Positions 33,095 to 42,025 of a stretch of 64,000 nt of DNA are shown piece after piece. Each line of letters begins with the position of its first letter. The first letter of the stretch is position 1. This DNA is from Planctomycetota bacterium (GTDB lineage Bacteria; Planctomycetota; SZUA-567; H5-PLA8). Below the pieces are notes generated by a model that was not told where the DNA came from, made no database searches, and saw only the letters and a program-made list of their open reading frames with translations. The stretch is from the NCBI GenBank assembly GCA_023150555.1, contig JAKLKQ010000030.1, positions 1-64,000 on the forward strand, read 5' to 3'. The position numbers and the translations under genes were made by a program.

Positions 33095-34329
33095 GTGACG
33101 GCGTTTCCCGTTACACGAGGGAAGGCGTTTGGGCCTACCGAAAACAATACGTAGACCACAACGGCAACCGTCCCTGGGTATACGGCAAAACTAAAGCGGA
33201 AGTCTTACGCAAAATCGAAGCCGCCCGCGCTCTCACCCGCGACGCAAAAGCCGGCCTTCCCGTCCGGTTCCGAATCAAAGAAATTTCCTTTGACGACGCC
33301 ACCGCGGAATATCTCGCGTGGGGTGCCAGCGTCGGCAGACGACGCAAACGCGGCGGGTGGTGTCCGGAGCACAACGACCACCGGAAGTTTCATCTGGAGT
33401 GGTGGAAAGACAAGCTCCCCCTTCACAACGTCTCGGACCTGAACGGCTCTCTACCCAAGGTTGAAGCTGGAATGCAGGCGCTCGAGAAGGCGGGCCTTTC
33501 CAACAACACCCGCTATCACTACGGCGCCGCGTTGAAAGCGTTTGCGAACTGGGCTGTTGAGCACGAGTACCTAGCGGAGAACCCCGTTAAACGTTTGTAC
33601 TTGCCGCCGAAGGAAACCAAAAAGGAAAATATTCGCCGTGTATTCACACCGGAGGAATACGCGGCCCTTCGTGCGGTAGCGGCGCCGCACAGGATGTTGA
33701 CCTATGACGTTGCGTCCGCGACTGGCCTTCGCAAAGGGGAGTTGAAGGCGCTGACCGTTGCCGACGTAGACTTTACCAACGGTGGATTACGCTTGCGTGC
33801 CGAATGGACAAAGAACCGTAAGGCGGCGTTTCAACCACTTGCGCCGGCAGTAATGGAGGCGCTCCGCAAGGCTGTGGAGGGTAAGGCGCCCACTGATTCG
33901 TTGTTGTTTGTCCCGCGGCACGCGGGCACAGCTTTGGGGAAGGACCTAAAGGCCGCGGGTATTCCCAAAGTCACCGCGGAAGGGAAGCTAGACTTCCACG
34001 CGTTCCGAAACACTTTCATTACCCGTGTTGTTGAGTCCGGTGCGACGATCAAAGAAACAATGGAATTGGCGCGCCATGCCGATCCCAAAACAACGATGCG
34101 TGTCTACGCACGCGCCGGCGCCAGTCGCCTTACGGAGATTGCCGCCAAGGTGGACCCGAACACTTCCCCGAAACCCGGACCTAGTGCACCACGGGTGCAC
34201 CACGCTACGGGAACCCGGGCTGCAAAGGCTGTAGCCGTCAAAGTTTCTGGAAATAGGGGCGAAGTCCCTTCACCTCCACCAAATCACCGGCAACTTATCC
34301 TACTCCGGCATCTTTCCTGCTCCCTTTAA
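33073..34329 (+). CDS. Tyrosine recombinase (integrase) whose frame spans the att core
   Basis: 418 residues as integrated. An N-terminal arm-binding domain (SRYTREGVWAYRKQYVD, KAEVLRKIEAA) is followed by a SAM-like core-binding domain and a catalytic domain with all key residues: Arg220 (TGLRKGEL), Lys247 or Lys250 (WTKNRK), His309 and Arg312 (HAFR), His335 (LARHADP) and Tyr345 (TMRVYARA). The frame continues through the right arm-type repeat and the att core and stops in host DNA at 34329, 15 codons after PSPPP. In the excised circle the tail would instead be 62 residues from the left end (465 residues in total). Confidence 0.95.
   Translation: MPKYESVGDGVSRYTREGVWAYRKQYVDHNGNRPWVYGKTKAEVLRKIEAARALTRDAKAGLPVRFRIKEISFDDATAEYLAWGASVGRRRKRGGWCPEHNDHRKFHLEWWKDKLPLHNVSDLNGSLPKVEAGMQALEKAGLSNNTRYHYGAALKAFANWAVEHEYLAENPVKRLYLPPKETKKENIRRVFTPEEYAALRAVAAPHRMLTYDVASATGLRKGELKALTVADVDFTNGGLRLRAEWTKNRKAAFQPLAPAVMEALRKAVEGKAPTDSLLFVPRHAGTALGKDLKAAGIPKVTAEGKLDFHAFRNTFITRVVESGATIKETMELARHADPKTTMRVYARAGASRLTEIAAKVDPNTSPKPGPSAPRVHHATGTRAAKAVAVKVSGNRGEVPSPPPNHRQLILLRHLSCSL
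34185..34203. promoter_or_regulatory. Right arm-type repeat (putative integrase binding site)
   Basis: TGCACCACGGGTGCACCAC, identical to 26673-26691, 62 bases inside attR and within the integrase coding region, where it encodes SAPRVHH. The same frame of the left copy also encodes SAPRVHH. Confidence 0.6.
34266..34282 (+). other. attR core
   Basis: Second copy of CCCTTCACCTCCACCAA. It lacks the rest of the tRNA, so it is the element-host junction distal to tRNA-Ala. It is in frame within the integrase gene. Confidence 0.92.
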
Positions 34330-34440
34330 CGCTCGCTCATCTATTTTCGCGGCAGTTCGTTCGAAATGCCCGGCCCGATGGCCACGCTGGAATTCGGGAT
34401 CGCATCTTCTTGCAAGCCGCAGCGTGCTATGCTGCGCGGC

Positions 34441-35028
34441 ATGACCAGACGGAAGAAGATCCTTGTCGCCACGGGCATCGTCTTGGCCCTCGCCGCCGCC
34501 GTTCAATGCACCACCTACTGCCTGTTCGCCGAGCGCGCCATGCCGCGCGCCGGCTTGCGCAGTTTGTACGATTATTCCATCATCGCGAAGAGGAAGTTCG
34601 TCCTCGTTGAGCAGTTGACCTGGCAGAAACTTTCCGAAGTCCACCAAGCGGAATTGGCCGCCGAACTGACCAAGGACGGGCAGGAACTCTACCGCGCCTT
34701 CGACGATCTTCCGGAGTCGGCGCTGATGACCGAGCCGCTTTCGGAAGAGGAGTTGGCCAAGCTGATCGCGTATCGTGGAACGCTCGACGCATCCCGCGAG
34801 GAGTCGATCGCCCGACTGGATCGCACGATCGCTTCGAAGCGCAGACTAGTCGGATTCACGGACGGCATCGAAGTTGCTTGGTCCTTGGATGCGTCGGGAC
34901 TCTTTTGGATGAGGTGCAGCTCCTCCCATTATGTTGGCAGTACAGGCGCCGAGCATGGCACGGACGTTTTCGTCTGGCTGTTGTGGCGCTGGGTACGCGT
35001 CTACTCCTTTGGTCATTCGATGGCCTAA
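34441..35028 (+). CDS. Hypothetical membrane-anchored protein
   Basis: 195 residues from the ATG at 34441 (an ATG four codons upstream is an alternative). ILVATGIVLALAAAVQCTTY is an N-terminal membrane anchor or signal. The rest is helical (HQAELAAELTKDGQELYRAF, LSEEELAKLIAYRGTLDASR), ending in a tryptophan-rich stretch FVWLLWRWVRVYSFG. I do not recognise it. It lies just outside attR and is host DNA. Confidence 0.5.
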   Translation: MTRRKKILVATGIVLALAAAVQCTTYCLFAERAMPRAGLRSLYDYSIIAKRKFVLVEQLTWQKLSEVHQAELAAELTKDGQELYRAFDDLPESALMTEPLSEEELAKLIAYRGTLDASREESIARLDRTIASKRRLVGFTDGIEVAWSLDASGLFWMRCSSSHYVGSTGAEHGTDVFVWLLWRWVRVYSFGHSMA

Positions 35029-35113
35029 TTTCAAAGTACTGCTTGCGCGCGCGCGATTCGTGGGGTTAGTTGAGGGCTACGCTTTGCAGAGGCCCGCGCC
35101 ATGAACCGACTGA

Positions 35114-35378
35114 CCAATCGTTGCTCGCCGCTCGCTTCGCTCGCGGTGCGGGACTGAGCCCTGCCACCGGCAGTGTCTGCTGCGGCGCGGCTGCGCCGTT
35201 CAGGTCTCCTGGATTCCCGAACGTTTTGCAGTGCGCGGCAAGTACCTGCGCCTGCTTGGCCCTCATGGCGACGAGTACGGCTGGCGCGTCGAGGCCGTCT
35301 ACGCGCGGATGGCGGGCCATTTTGTCCACGCGCGCAGCCGCGACTACCTGCGCCAGCGTTCGGCTTCGGACATCTGAT
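35114..35378 (+). pseudogene. 5'-truncated small conserved gene remnant
   Basis: In one frame the sequence gives CAVQVSWIPERFAVRGKYLR, then LLGPHGDEYGWRVEAVYARM and HARSRDYLRQRSASDI before a TGA. This has normal protein character and resembles small conserved planctomycete proteins that I recall but cannot name. The frame is open back only to a TGA at 35111 and has no ATG or ribosome-binding site, and the upstream part looks repetitive. It is probably a decayed gene. Confidence 0.4.
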
Positions 35379-35600
35379 GACCGCTGAAGCCGGCGAACCC
35401 GACCGCGCATAGCGGCGCACAGCGTGCAATCGTTCTTGTAAGTTCTTATTTTGGGGGCCGAAAAATAAGTATTAAATGTCGCTGCGCCTGGTGCAATCGT
35501 GTTGAATGGTAACAAATCAGGTCACTGTGACCATTCGGCCAGCGTGCACGGTCATTCCGGCCGGTTTTGACGATTCGCTGACAAAATTTGTCGCATAAAA

Positions 35601-35625
35601 GGAAAGGCGCCGAAGCGCCTTTTCC
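35601..35625. terminator. Bidirectional intrinsic terminator
   Basis: GGAAAGGCGC and GCGCCTTTTCC form a stem around CGAA, with A/T-rich flanks on both sides. It is 44 bases past the stop of the minus-strand DUF6600-like gene, which it probably terminates. Confidence 0.7.
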
Positions 35626-35668
35626 GACTTACAAGATTTCGGCAGGGCTTTTCACGGCCCGCCGCGGG

Positions 35669-37795
35669 TTACTTCTCGGTATTGCTCTCTTCCGACGGCG
35701 GCTCGATTTTCTTCGTGCGGCCCTGCCGCGCCGGCGCCTTGGGCTGTTCGGCGCTGGGCGCGTTCTCTTCGCTGCCGCGGGTGGTCCGGCCGCCGCGGGG
35801 GTTCGGGGTGCTGCTTCCGCCCTTGGTGTTCTGCTCGCTCTGTCCGCCCGCGCTGCTGGAACTGCTCGAACTTCCCTGGCTGCTCCTGCCGCTGTCGGAG
35901 CCGGATTCGCTGCCGCGGGTGGTTCGTCCCGTCCGGGGGTCGTAGACCTTGCCGCTGCCGTCGGCGGGCTGAGCGGGTGTCGCAGGCTGCGCGGAGGCGC
36001 CCTTGGTCCCGGGCTGCGTGGACGTACCGGGGTTGTAGGGCCACTGCGAGGCCGGCTGCGCGGGCGTTGCCGGCGTGGCCTTCGAGGCGCCGGAGTCCGA
36101 CGGCTGCGCGGGCGTGGCCGGGGTCGCGGGCGTGGCACGGCCGCGGATGATGCGGCCCTTTTGCGGGTCGTAGACGTCGCGGGTTTCCTTTGCGTCCTGC
36201 GCCTTCTGGGCTTCGTTGGCCTTGCGCTTCTCTTCGATGTTCTTCTTCTGTGCCTCGTAGGCGGCCAGGGCCTTCTGGCGCAGTTCCTCGGCGGCGCGGC
36301 GGCGGTCCTCAATGGACTGCTTGGCGGCGTCGCTCTTGCCGGGGCCGTCGTCGCCGGCCAGGTCGGCGCGGCCGGTCTTGCCGCCCCTGGCGTCGTCCTC
36401 CGCCTGGCCGGCCTTACCGCCCTTCTCGGGCTTCCCGGCGCTCTCGGTCTTCGCAGGCGTGGCGGTCTCGGTCGCTTCGTTGGCCTCGTTGCCTTCCGTC
36501 TTGTTCACATCCCGGCGTCCGGGCAGGTTGCGGATGGGCCGTTTCCCGCTTTCGCCGGCGTCGCCGGTCTTGGCGGCGTCGGCCTCCTTCTGCGCCTGGG
36601 TCTTGCGCTGCTTCTCGAGCTGGACCTTGCGGCGTTCGGCGATGGTGGGCGGTTCCTCGCGCACCTTCTCCTTGATGGTGGGGCGGTAGACGACCAGCTT
36701 TTTGCCGTCGCGCAGGTCGGACTTGATGGGTTCGCCGGTCTTGACGTTGTTCTCGGCGATCTCGACGGTCTCGATCTTCTTGATGTCGTTGGTCTTCTCC
36801 ACCTTGTCGACGGCGATGCCGCGGTTGATGTAGCGGCTCTTGTCGGTTTTGTAGCCGTCCTTCACGATGGTGGAGTTGTTGTAAATATTCACGATCTGGG
36901 TGTTGTTGACCACCGTCACCGGGGCCAGGTCGTGGGCCAGGAAGCGGTTGCATGGCACGAAGCTGTAGTGGTCGTGGCCCAGGCCGAAGTTGAACGAGAA
37001 GCTGACGTGCTTGCCGTACCAGGTGAAGCCCACGCCTGGGCGGTAGTGCGCGTGCGGCGGCAGCGGCGCCCAGCCGTAGTGGCTGTCGCAGCTGCGCCAA
37101 TGCACCCAGGCCGGCGCCCAGACGGTGTCGGGCACCCAGCACCAGCGCCGGTGGCTGGTGTGCACCCAGCGCCCGTAGTGGAACGGCGCCCAGCCCCACG
37201 AGTAGTACGAGTGCCAGTACCAGCCGTGGTCGGTCCAGATCCAGCGCCCGCGGTCGCAGTACGGGCGCCAGCTGACGGAGGTCACCGCCACCGTGGGCTG
37301 CCAAACCCAGCCGTAGTCGGGCTCGCGGTACCACGTGCCGTACGGCGTCAGGGACTCGTAGAAGAAGCTCGTGTCGAGGTTCTCTTCGGGCGGCGCGTAG
37401 CTGTAGGTCGGCTCGGGCTCATAGGCGGCCGGTTGCGCGGCGTCGACGGGCTCCAGTGCGCCGTCGCGCGGCGTCATCAGGGGCCCTTCGTCCGCGGGCG
37501 CGGGCGCCTGGTCGTTCGGAGCGGCGCCGGCGGCGATCGCGTCGCGGCGTTCCTTGCCGACCAGGATGATCTGCTGGATCACCGCGTCGGTGACGCCCAG
37601 GTCGTTCAGGCGCACGATCTCGTCGACGGTCAGGTCGTACGGCACGTTCGAACTGTTGACGAAGGCCAGCAGGACCTCCTCGCCCAGGCCCGCCTGCGCG
37701 AGCTTGACGACGTCCTGGTAGCCCTCGCTGGCCTGAAGGGCGGTCCCGCCCATCGCCAGACCGGCCAGCAGCACCGCAATCGCCATCGTACGCAT
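35669..37795 (-). CDS. DUF6600-like exported protein with long low-complexity tail
   Basis: 708 residues. A signal peptide (AIAVLLAGLAMGGTALQA) is followed by a short helical domain. The W/Y-rich DUF6600-type domain spans about residues 140-280: FYESLTPYGTWYREPDYGWV, WSYYSWGWAPFHYGRW-type repeats and YGWAPLPPHAHYRPGVGFTW. The rest is lysine/glutamate helices and then Pro/Ala/Thr and Ser/Gly-rich sequence with recurring VYDPQKGRIIRGR, VYDPRTGRTTRGS and NPRGGRTTRGS motifs. It is probably a surface or envelope protein; function unknown. Confidence 0.75.
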   Translation of the reverse strand: MRTMAIAVLLAGLAMGGTALQASEGYQDVVKLAQAGLGEEVLLAFVNSSNVPYDLTVDEIVRLNDLGVTDAVIQQIILVGKERRDAIAAGAAPNDQAPAPADEGPLMTPRDGALEPVDAAQPAAYEPEPTYSYAPPEENLDTSFFYESLTPYGTWYREPDYGWVWQPTVAVTSVSWRPYCDRGRWIWTDHGWYWHSYYSWGWAPFHYGRWVHTSHRRWCWVPDTVWAPAWVHWRSCDSHYGWAPLPPHAHYRPGVGFTWYGKHVSFSFNFGLGHDHYSFVPCNRFLAHDLAPVTVVNNTQIVNIYNNSTIVKDGYKTDKSRYINRGIAVDKVEKTNDIKKIETVEIAENNVKTGEPIKSDLRDGKKLVVYRPTIKEKVREEPPTIAERRKVQLEKQRKTQAQKEADAAKTGDAGESGKRPIRNLPGRRDVNKTEGNEANEATETATPAKTESAGKPEKGGKAGQAEDDARGGKTGRADLAGDDGPGKSDAAKQSIEDRRRAAEELRQKALAAYEAQKKNIEEKRKANEAQKAQDAKETRDVYDPQKGRIIRGRATPATPATPAQPSDSGASKATPATPAQPASQWPYNPGTSTQPGTKGASAQPATPAQPADGSGKVYDPRTGRTTRGSESGSDSGRSSQGSSSSSSSAGGQSEQNTKGGSSTPNPRGGRTTRGSEENAPSAEQPKAPARQGRTKKIEPPSEESNTEK

Positions 37796-38145
37796 GTCGA
37801 GAATCCCCGTATCTAGGCCACCCGCTCGGAAAGGCTAAAGCCACCCACAGATAGGACGCCGCTGCCGCCCGGCGATTCAGCTAATTCAGCCTCCCACGAC
37901 AGGGCCTTTACGTAAAGCATACCGCATCCAAAAGATACGTATGCATATTAACTTTATTCCCGCCTTCCGGGGCTCGGGCCTGAAACAAGCCTTGCAGTTA
38001 CCGTCTTGACGCAAGCGGGCGGCTGCCTTAAAAATTGAGTTTCAGGGCGCCGGTTTCGTTGAATCCTGAGCCGAAAATTGAGCCCGGGCCGTTGTTGTGG
38101 ATCCTGGCCTAAAACCTTTAGGCGACACCCCCTTCTGGAGCCTCC
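37796..38145. promoter_or_regulatory. Divergent control region upstream of the Lrp/AsnC gene
   Basis: 350 bases without a gene between divergent transcription units. It contains AAAATTGAG twice (38031-38039 and 38074-38082), 43 bases apart (about four helical turns), and a perfect palindrome CCTAAA-ACC-TTTAGG at 38108-38122, 23 bases before the regulator's start. Lrp-type proteins often bind repeated sites upstream of their own genes, so autoregulation is plausible. Confidence 0.4.
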
Positions 38146-38613
38146 ATGGACGCCATTGACCTAAAGATCCTAGAGATCCTGCAGCGCGACGGCCGCACCA
38201 GCCATTCCGAGATCGCCAAGACCGTCGGGCTAAGCGCGCCGAGCGTCGGCGAGCGCGTCAAGAAGCTCGAGTCGAGCGGCGTCATCAAGCGCTACGTCGG
38301 GCTGCTGGCGCCGGCGAAGGTCGCGCGGCAGATCACGGCGTTCATCGCCATCAGCCTCGACAAGCCCATCCACGCGAAGGCGTTTCTGGGGCGCATCGCG
38401 GAGTTGGACGACGTGCTGGAATGCTACCACGTCACCGGCGAGATGGACTACATCCTGAAGGTCCGCACGCGTTCGACGACCGACCTCGAGAACCTCATCA
38501 CGGGCGACATCCGCCCGCTGGACGGCGTCGTCTCCACGCGCACCAGCGTGGTGCTGAGCGCCCCGAAGGAAGAGACGCGCCTGAGCCTGCGCCTGGAAGA
38601 CATCGCCGGCTAG
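38146..38613 (+). CDS. Lrp/AsnC-family transcriptional regulator
   Basis: 155 residues. The HTH is DLKILEILQRDGRTSHSEIA, then KTVGLSAPSVGERVKKLES. The AsnC ligand domain follows: KHAKAFLGRIAELDDVLECY-like strand-helix pattern, HVTGEMDYILKV and STTDLENLITGDIRPLDGV. Such regulators form octamers and respond to amino acids or similar ligands. It is 22 bases upstream of def and co-directional, an unusual operon partner. Confidence 0.9.
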   Translation: MDAIDLKILEILQRDGRTSHSEIAKTVGLSAPSVGERVKKLESSGVIKRYVGLLAPAKVARQITAFIAISLDKPIHAKAFLGRIAELDDVLECYHVTGEMDYILKVRTRSTTDLENLITGDIRPLDGVVSTRTSVVLSAPKEETRLSLRLEDIAG

Positions 38614-38635
38614 CCTGCCGCTCGAAAGCGATTCG

Positions 38636-39232
38636 ATGGCCGCCCCCAAGCCTCTGCCCCTGCAGCCGCTGCTCGACCGCGGCGTCGAGCCCCTGCCGGT
38701 GGTGCTGTACCCCGACCCGCTGCTGAACCAGCGCGCGCGCGAGGTCACGCCCGAGGAACTCCGTGCCGGAAAATCCGGCGAGCACGACCTGAAGAAACTC
38801 GTCGAACGCATGTGCGTGACCATGTACGAGGAAGAAGGCATCGGCCTGGCCGCGCCGCAGGTCGGCGTGCTGCTGCGCCTGTGGCTGATCGACCCCAGCA
38901 AGGAGCGCGAAGGCGCCACCGTCGTCTTCAACCCGGTGCTGGAGGACCTGTCCGGCAGCGAGGAGGGCGAGGAAGGCTGCCTCTCGATCCCCGACGTGCG
39001 CGGCAGCGTCAAGCGCGCGGTCTCGCTGGTCGTGAAGGGCCTGGACCTCAAAGGCGAGCCCGTCACCTTCCCGGCCGAGGACCTGGCCGCGCGCGTCTGC
39101 CAGCACGAGACCGACCACCTCGACGGGATCCTCTTCATCCAGCACCTCGGCACCGCCTCGCGGCTGCTGCTGCGCCGCAAGCTGAAGGCGCTCGAGGAGG
39201 AGTACAACTTCCTCCACCGCCGCAAGAAGTAG
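38636..39232 (+). CDS. def: Peptide deformylase
   Basis: 198 residues. It removes the formyl group from nascent proteins. The three signatures are intact: GIGLAAPQVGVLLRL (motif 1), EEGCLSIPDVRG (motif 2, with metal-binding Cys) and CQHETDHLDGILFIQ (motif 3, HExxH). The N-terminus has a longer leader than E. coli Def (about 20 residues before VVLYPDPLLNQRA). It follows the Lrp gene closely. Confidence 0.95.
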   Translation: MAAPKPLPLQPLLDRGVEPLPVVLYPDPLLNQRAREVTPEELRAGKSGEHDLKKLVERMCVTMYEEEGIGLAAPQVGVLLRLWLIDPSKEREGATVVFNPVLEDLSGSEEGEEGCLSIPDVRGSVKRAVSLVVKGLDLKGEPVTFPAEDLAARVCQHETDHLDGILFIQHLGTASRLLLRRKLKALEEEYNFLHRRKK

Positions 39233-39527
39233 GAATACCTCATCCCCTTCCACCGCCTTTCGAGTAGAGCTCCATAGACGTCTGTCCACGTTTTTCGAAA
39301 ATCCCTCGCGGCGGCGGTGATTTTTTCAGCGCACCTTGCGGCGAAATGTTCGCAAGCGCGCACGCGCCAAGGCCTTGCGCGCGTAAAGATTTTCTTGCGT
39401 CCGCGCCGGAATTTTCCCGGCGGGCACGCGCGCCAGCGGGTAGAACGGCCCCAGCAATCGAAGAGGCGGCCTCCGTTACGCGTCTAACCATTGTCTGAGC
39501 AGGGCTTTGCGAAGGCACCGTATAGCG
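39233..39527. other. Intergenic region without recognised features
   Basis: 295 bases between def and an exported protein. I see GC-rich sequence with short imperfect inverted repeats (GCGCG-rich around 39350-39390), no gene and no clear terminator. Confidence 0.4.
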
Positions 39528-41183
39528 ATGACCTCGATGACCTCCCCCGCCCGCGCCGCCTCCATCCTGCAACCCGTTGCGGCACTCGCGTTTGCCGCCG
39601 CCGCCGTTGCCTTGGGCGTGGGCTGCGCGCACGCCGAAGGCGATCCCGCGCCACCCGTGGCCCCCGCGGCCCCCGTGCCCGGCGCGCCTGCTTCGCAGCA
39701 GGAGGCCCAGGCCTGGTTCAAGCAGGTGGTGAAGGAAGTGGAGAAGGCCGCGGGCCTGGAGATACAGGGCCGCGAGGGCGTGAAGTTCCGGATGGCCACG
39801 GCCGCGGACGCCGCGCAGATTCTGGCCGGGGAGCTGTCGCAGTTCATGCCGCTGGACGAGGCCATGCAGCAGACCGGCGTGCAGGGCCTGGGCGCGCTGT
39901 TCCTGGCGCGCTACTGCTTCAAGGGGCGCGGCGTGCTGCTGATCCCGGAGAACCTCTTGCACGTGACGCAGGCCAAGGACTTCAACCCCGGGCAGAAGGC
40001 CGCGCTGCTGAAGATGGCGCTCGCCTACGCCTGCGACCTGGCGCTGCTGGACAGCCACTTCCCGCTCGCCGAACCCTACAACCACCCGGGCGGCACCGAC
40101 GAGGCGCTCGCGCAGCGCGCCGTCTGGGAAGGCCACGCGCGCATGGTGGCCTTCCGCATCGCGAAGGCCCTGGGCGCCGAGGGCCCCGTGATCGACGCGA
40201 CGCTGCGCAACTCGTTCATGATCGAACCGCCCGTCGAGACCGAAGAGATCGAGAAGCAGACGGCGCCCGACCCGCAGGACCAGGCGCTGCCGAAGGAAGC
40301 GCGCATCGCCAAGGCCAAGGCCGCCGCCGAACGGAAGAAGAACCTGCTCGCCACCGCCAAACGCCTGCACGCGGTGAAGGTCGGCGCGATGGTGCGGCTG
40401 GGCGAGGTCGGGCGGCGCTTCGTCGAGGCCGTCGAGAAGGCGCGCGGGGCGAAGGGCATCATCGAGGTGCTCAAGAAGCCGCCGCGCCGGACCAGCGAGG
40501 TGATCGTGCCCGGCGATTACCTCGACGGCGACGACGGCCCGTCCGACGACGTGCTGGGCCAGGCGCTGGCGAAGGCGGTGGCGACGTGGTTCCAGCCCGA
40601 ACAGTGGGTCTGCGGGCACAGCATACTGGGCGCGCTCTCGCTGAACGACATCCAGGCGGACCTGCTGTGGCATTCGGGCGCGGGCCCGCGCGTGGAACTG
40701 CTGAACAGCTTCGACCACGTCTACATCACGGGGCAGAGCCTGATCGCGCGGCCGGTGAAGGACGACCCGAAGTTCCCGCGCGAACGCACCGCGGCGATCC
40801 ACCTCTTCCGCGACGAGGCCGCCGCGTCGCGCTTCATCGCGTACAAGTGCGCGGGCGTCTTCGGCGACTGGCACCGCCTGCTGGAGGAAGGCTTCCAGGT
40901 GAAGGACACGATGAACCTGAGCCGCGACGGGCTGAACCTGCCGCCGCACCCGGCGGGGCGCGTGGACGAGGCGCGCGTGCTGGGCGCGAAGATCGTGCGC
41001 AAGGACAACAGCGAGTTCAGCGACAACGCGTTCTACTACCGCAAGGGCGCGTGGGTGCTGGAGATCAACCTGGACGTGACGCCGCCGCTGCCGGAGCTAG
41101 GCGAGTGCGCGGGCTTCTTCGTCTCGTCGTGGAACGACGCGCAGAAGGCGGAGAAGGAAAAGAAGAAGGAAGAGAAGCAGTAG
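39528..41183 (+). CDS. Large exported protein of unknown function
   Basis: 551 residues from the ATG at 39528; a TTG at 39507 and an ATG at 39537 are alternatives. LQPVAALAFAAAAVALGVGC, followed by AHA, is a signal peptide with a possible lipobox. Residues about 50-200 are a helical domain containing LARYCFKGRGVLLIPENLLH and AVWEGHARMVAFRIAKALG, which resembles zinc-peptidase-like folds without a clear HExxH. The C-terminal half has DHVYITGQSLIARPVKDDPK and FYYRKGAWVLEINLDV. The tail is KEEK-rich. No family recognised. Confidence 0.6.
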   Translation: MTSMTSPARAASILQPVAALAFAAAAVALGVGCAHAEGDPAPPVAPAAPVPGAPASQQEAQAWFKQVVKEVEKAAGLEIQGREGVKFRMATAADAAQILAGELSQFMPLDEAMQQTGVQGLGALFLARYCFKGRGVLLIPENLLHVTQAKDFNPGQKAALLKMALAYACDLALLDSHFPLAEPYNHPGGTDEALAQRAVWEGHARMVAFRIAKALGAEGPVIDATLRNSFMIEPPVETEEIEKQTAPDPQDQALPKEARIAKAKAAAERKKNLLATAKRLHAVKVGAMVRLGEVGRRFVEAVEKARGAKGIIEVLKKPPRRTSEVIVPGDYLDGDDGPSDDVLGQALAKAVATWFQPEQWVCGHSILGALSLNDIQADLLWHSGAGPRVELLNSFDHVYITGQSLIARPVKDDPKFPRERTAAIHLFRDEAAASRFIAYKCAGVFGDWHRLLEEGFQVKDTMNLSRDGLNLPPHPAGRVDEARVLGAKIVRKDNSEFSDNAFYYRKGAWVLEINLDVTPPLPELGECAGFFVSSWNDAQKAEKEKKKEEKQ

Positions 41184-41227
41184 GGATTAGCCCTTGAAGG
41201 CTGCCTACCCAAACGATTGGCCCATTT

Positions 41228-41992
41228 TCAATCCCAAAGGTAATTGCCAATGTTGGGGTAAGGTCGCATCACACGCATTTTAGACAACGTATTCAGTATA
41301 GTAGAGAGAAAGTAAACTACTTCGTCGTGCTTCTCAGATGCAGGCACCTCTTTCCATACTTCCCCAGTTCGCGACCAGGAACTTGTCGCACTTCCAACAA
41401 CACAGATGGAACAAAGATGGATCTGATGGTGGTCCTTCACCCCATCCAATAATCTTTCCCTTTCCCGTGCAGGCGAACCTTCGGCAGTGAGGTCCGTTGA
41501 AAACGCAAAATATGAATAATTAGGGAAGTACCCCGCTCCTACTTCATGCGCTTCCATCTGCAAACCGACGGGCTTCTTGTTGCACGGAACGCCAATCACT
41601 CCTGGTTTCGGCCGAAGCGTCGCGAGCTTTTGCGCAGCTAACCGAGCTTCTTTTGCCGTCCTTGCGCATGCAGTGCTTTTTACCTCAATCACATACAAGC
41701 ATGCCTCAATTGGAAAGAGACCAAATCGATTCCCGTACATGGCAGCGGGCAAGATGTCCTTGTCGTGAATAATAATGTCGAGTTGCGTTGATTCATTCCC
41801 TTCCGAATCGACAATTTTCCCTGTTCCAATTGCGACGTCAGGTGGCAAGAGAGGGCGCAGCAGCATTTCTACAGCAATCTCCCGTGAGAGGCCCGAAAGG
41901 CCAGGATGGCTCTCCGAACTTGCCTCTTCGTGCATTAGGAGGGCCTCTTTAACTCGTCCCTCGACCCAATTCCGAAACCGCGGATTACTCAT
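41228..41992 (-). CDS. DUF6602-like, PD-(D/E)XK nuclease-type protein
   Basis: 254 residues. HPGLSGLSREIAVEMLLRPL, then LPPDVAIGTGKIVDSEGNES, leads to QLDIIIHDKDILPAAMYGNR and LYVIEVKST. The Asp in QLDIII and E-V-K in IEVKS form the PD-(D/E)XK catalytic pattern. The sequence matches my recollection of DUF6602 proteins, which are scattered accessory genes. It is much lower in GC than its neighbours and forms a pair with the small gene upstream, so it was probably acquired. A defence or DNA-modification role is inference. Confidence 0.7.
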   Translation of the reverse strand: MSNPRFRNWVEGRVKEALLMHEEASSESHPGLSGLSREIAVEMLLRPLLPPDVAIGTGKIVDSEGNESTQLDIIIHDKDILPAAMYGNRFGLFPIEACLYVIEVKSTACARTAKEARLAAQKLATLRPKPGVIGVPCNKKPVGLQMEAHEVGAGYFPNYSYFAFSTDLTAEGSPARERERLLDGVKDHHQIHLCSICVVGSATSSWSRTGEVWKEVPASEKHDEVVYFLSTILNTLSKMRVMRPYPNIGNYLWD

Positions 41993-42025
41993 AGGGAACC
42001 ACCCTCAATGTAATTTGTCACCCGG

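Larger units (their letters stand above)
35029..35668. other. Intergenic region with gene remnant, palindrome and terminator
   Basis: This 640-base stretch has no intact gene. It holds a 5'-truncated coding remnant (to 35378), an AT-rich part with a GGTCACTGTGACC palindrome (35520-35532), and a bidirectional terminator at 35601-35625. Confidence 0.5.

Noticed and set aside
34441..35028. The hypothetical gene after attR as element cargo
   Set aside because: It lies beyond the right copy of the 17-bp core and has host-like composition.
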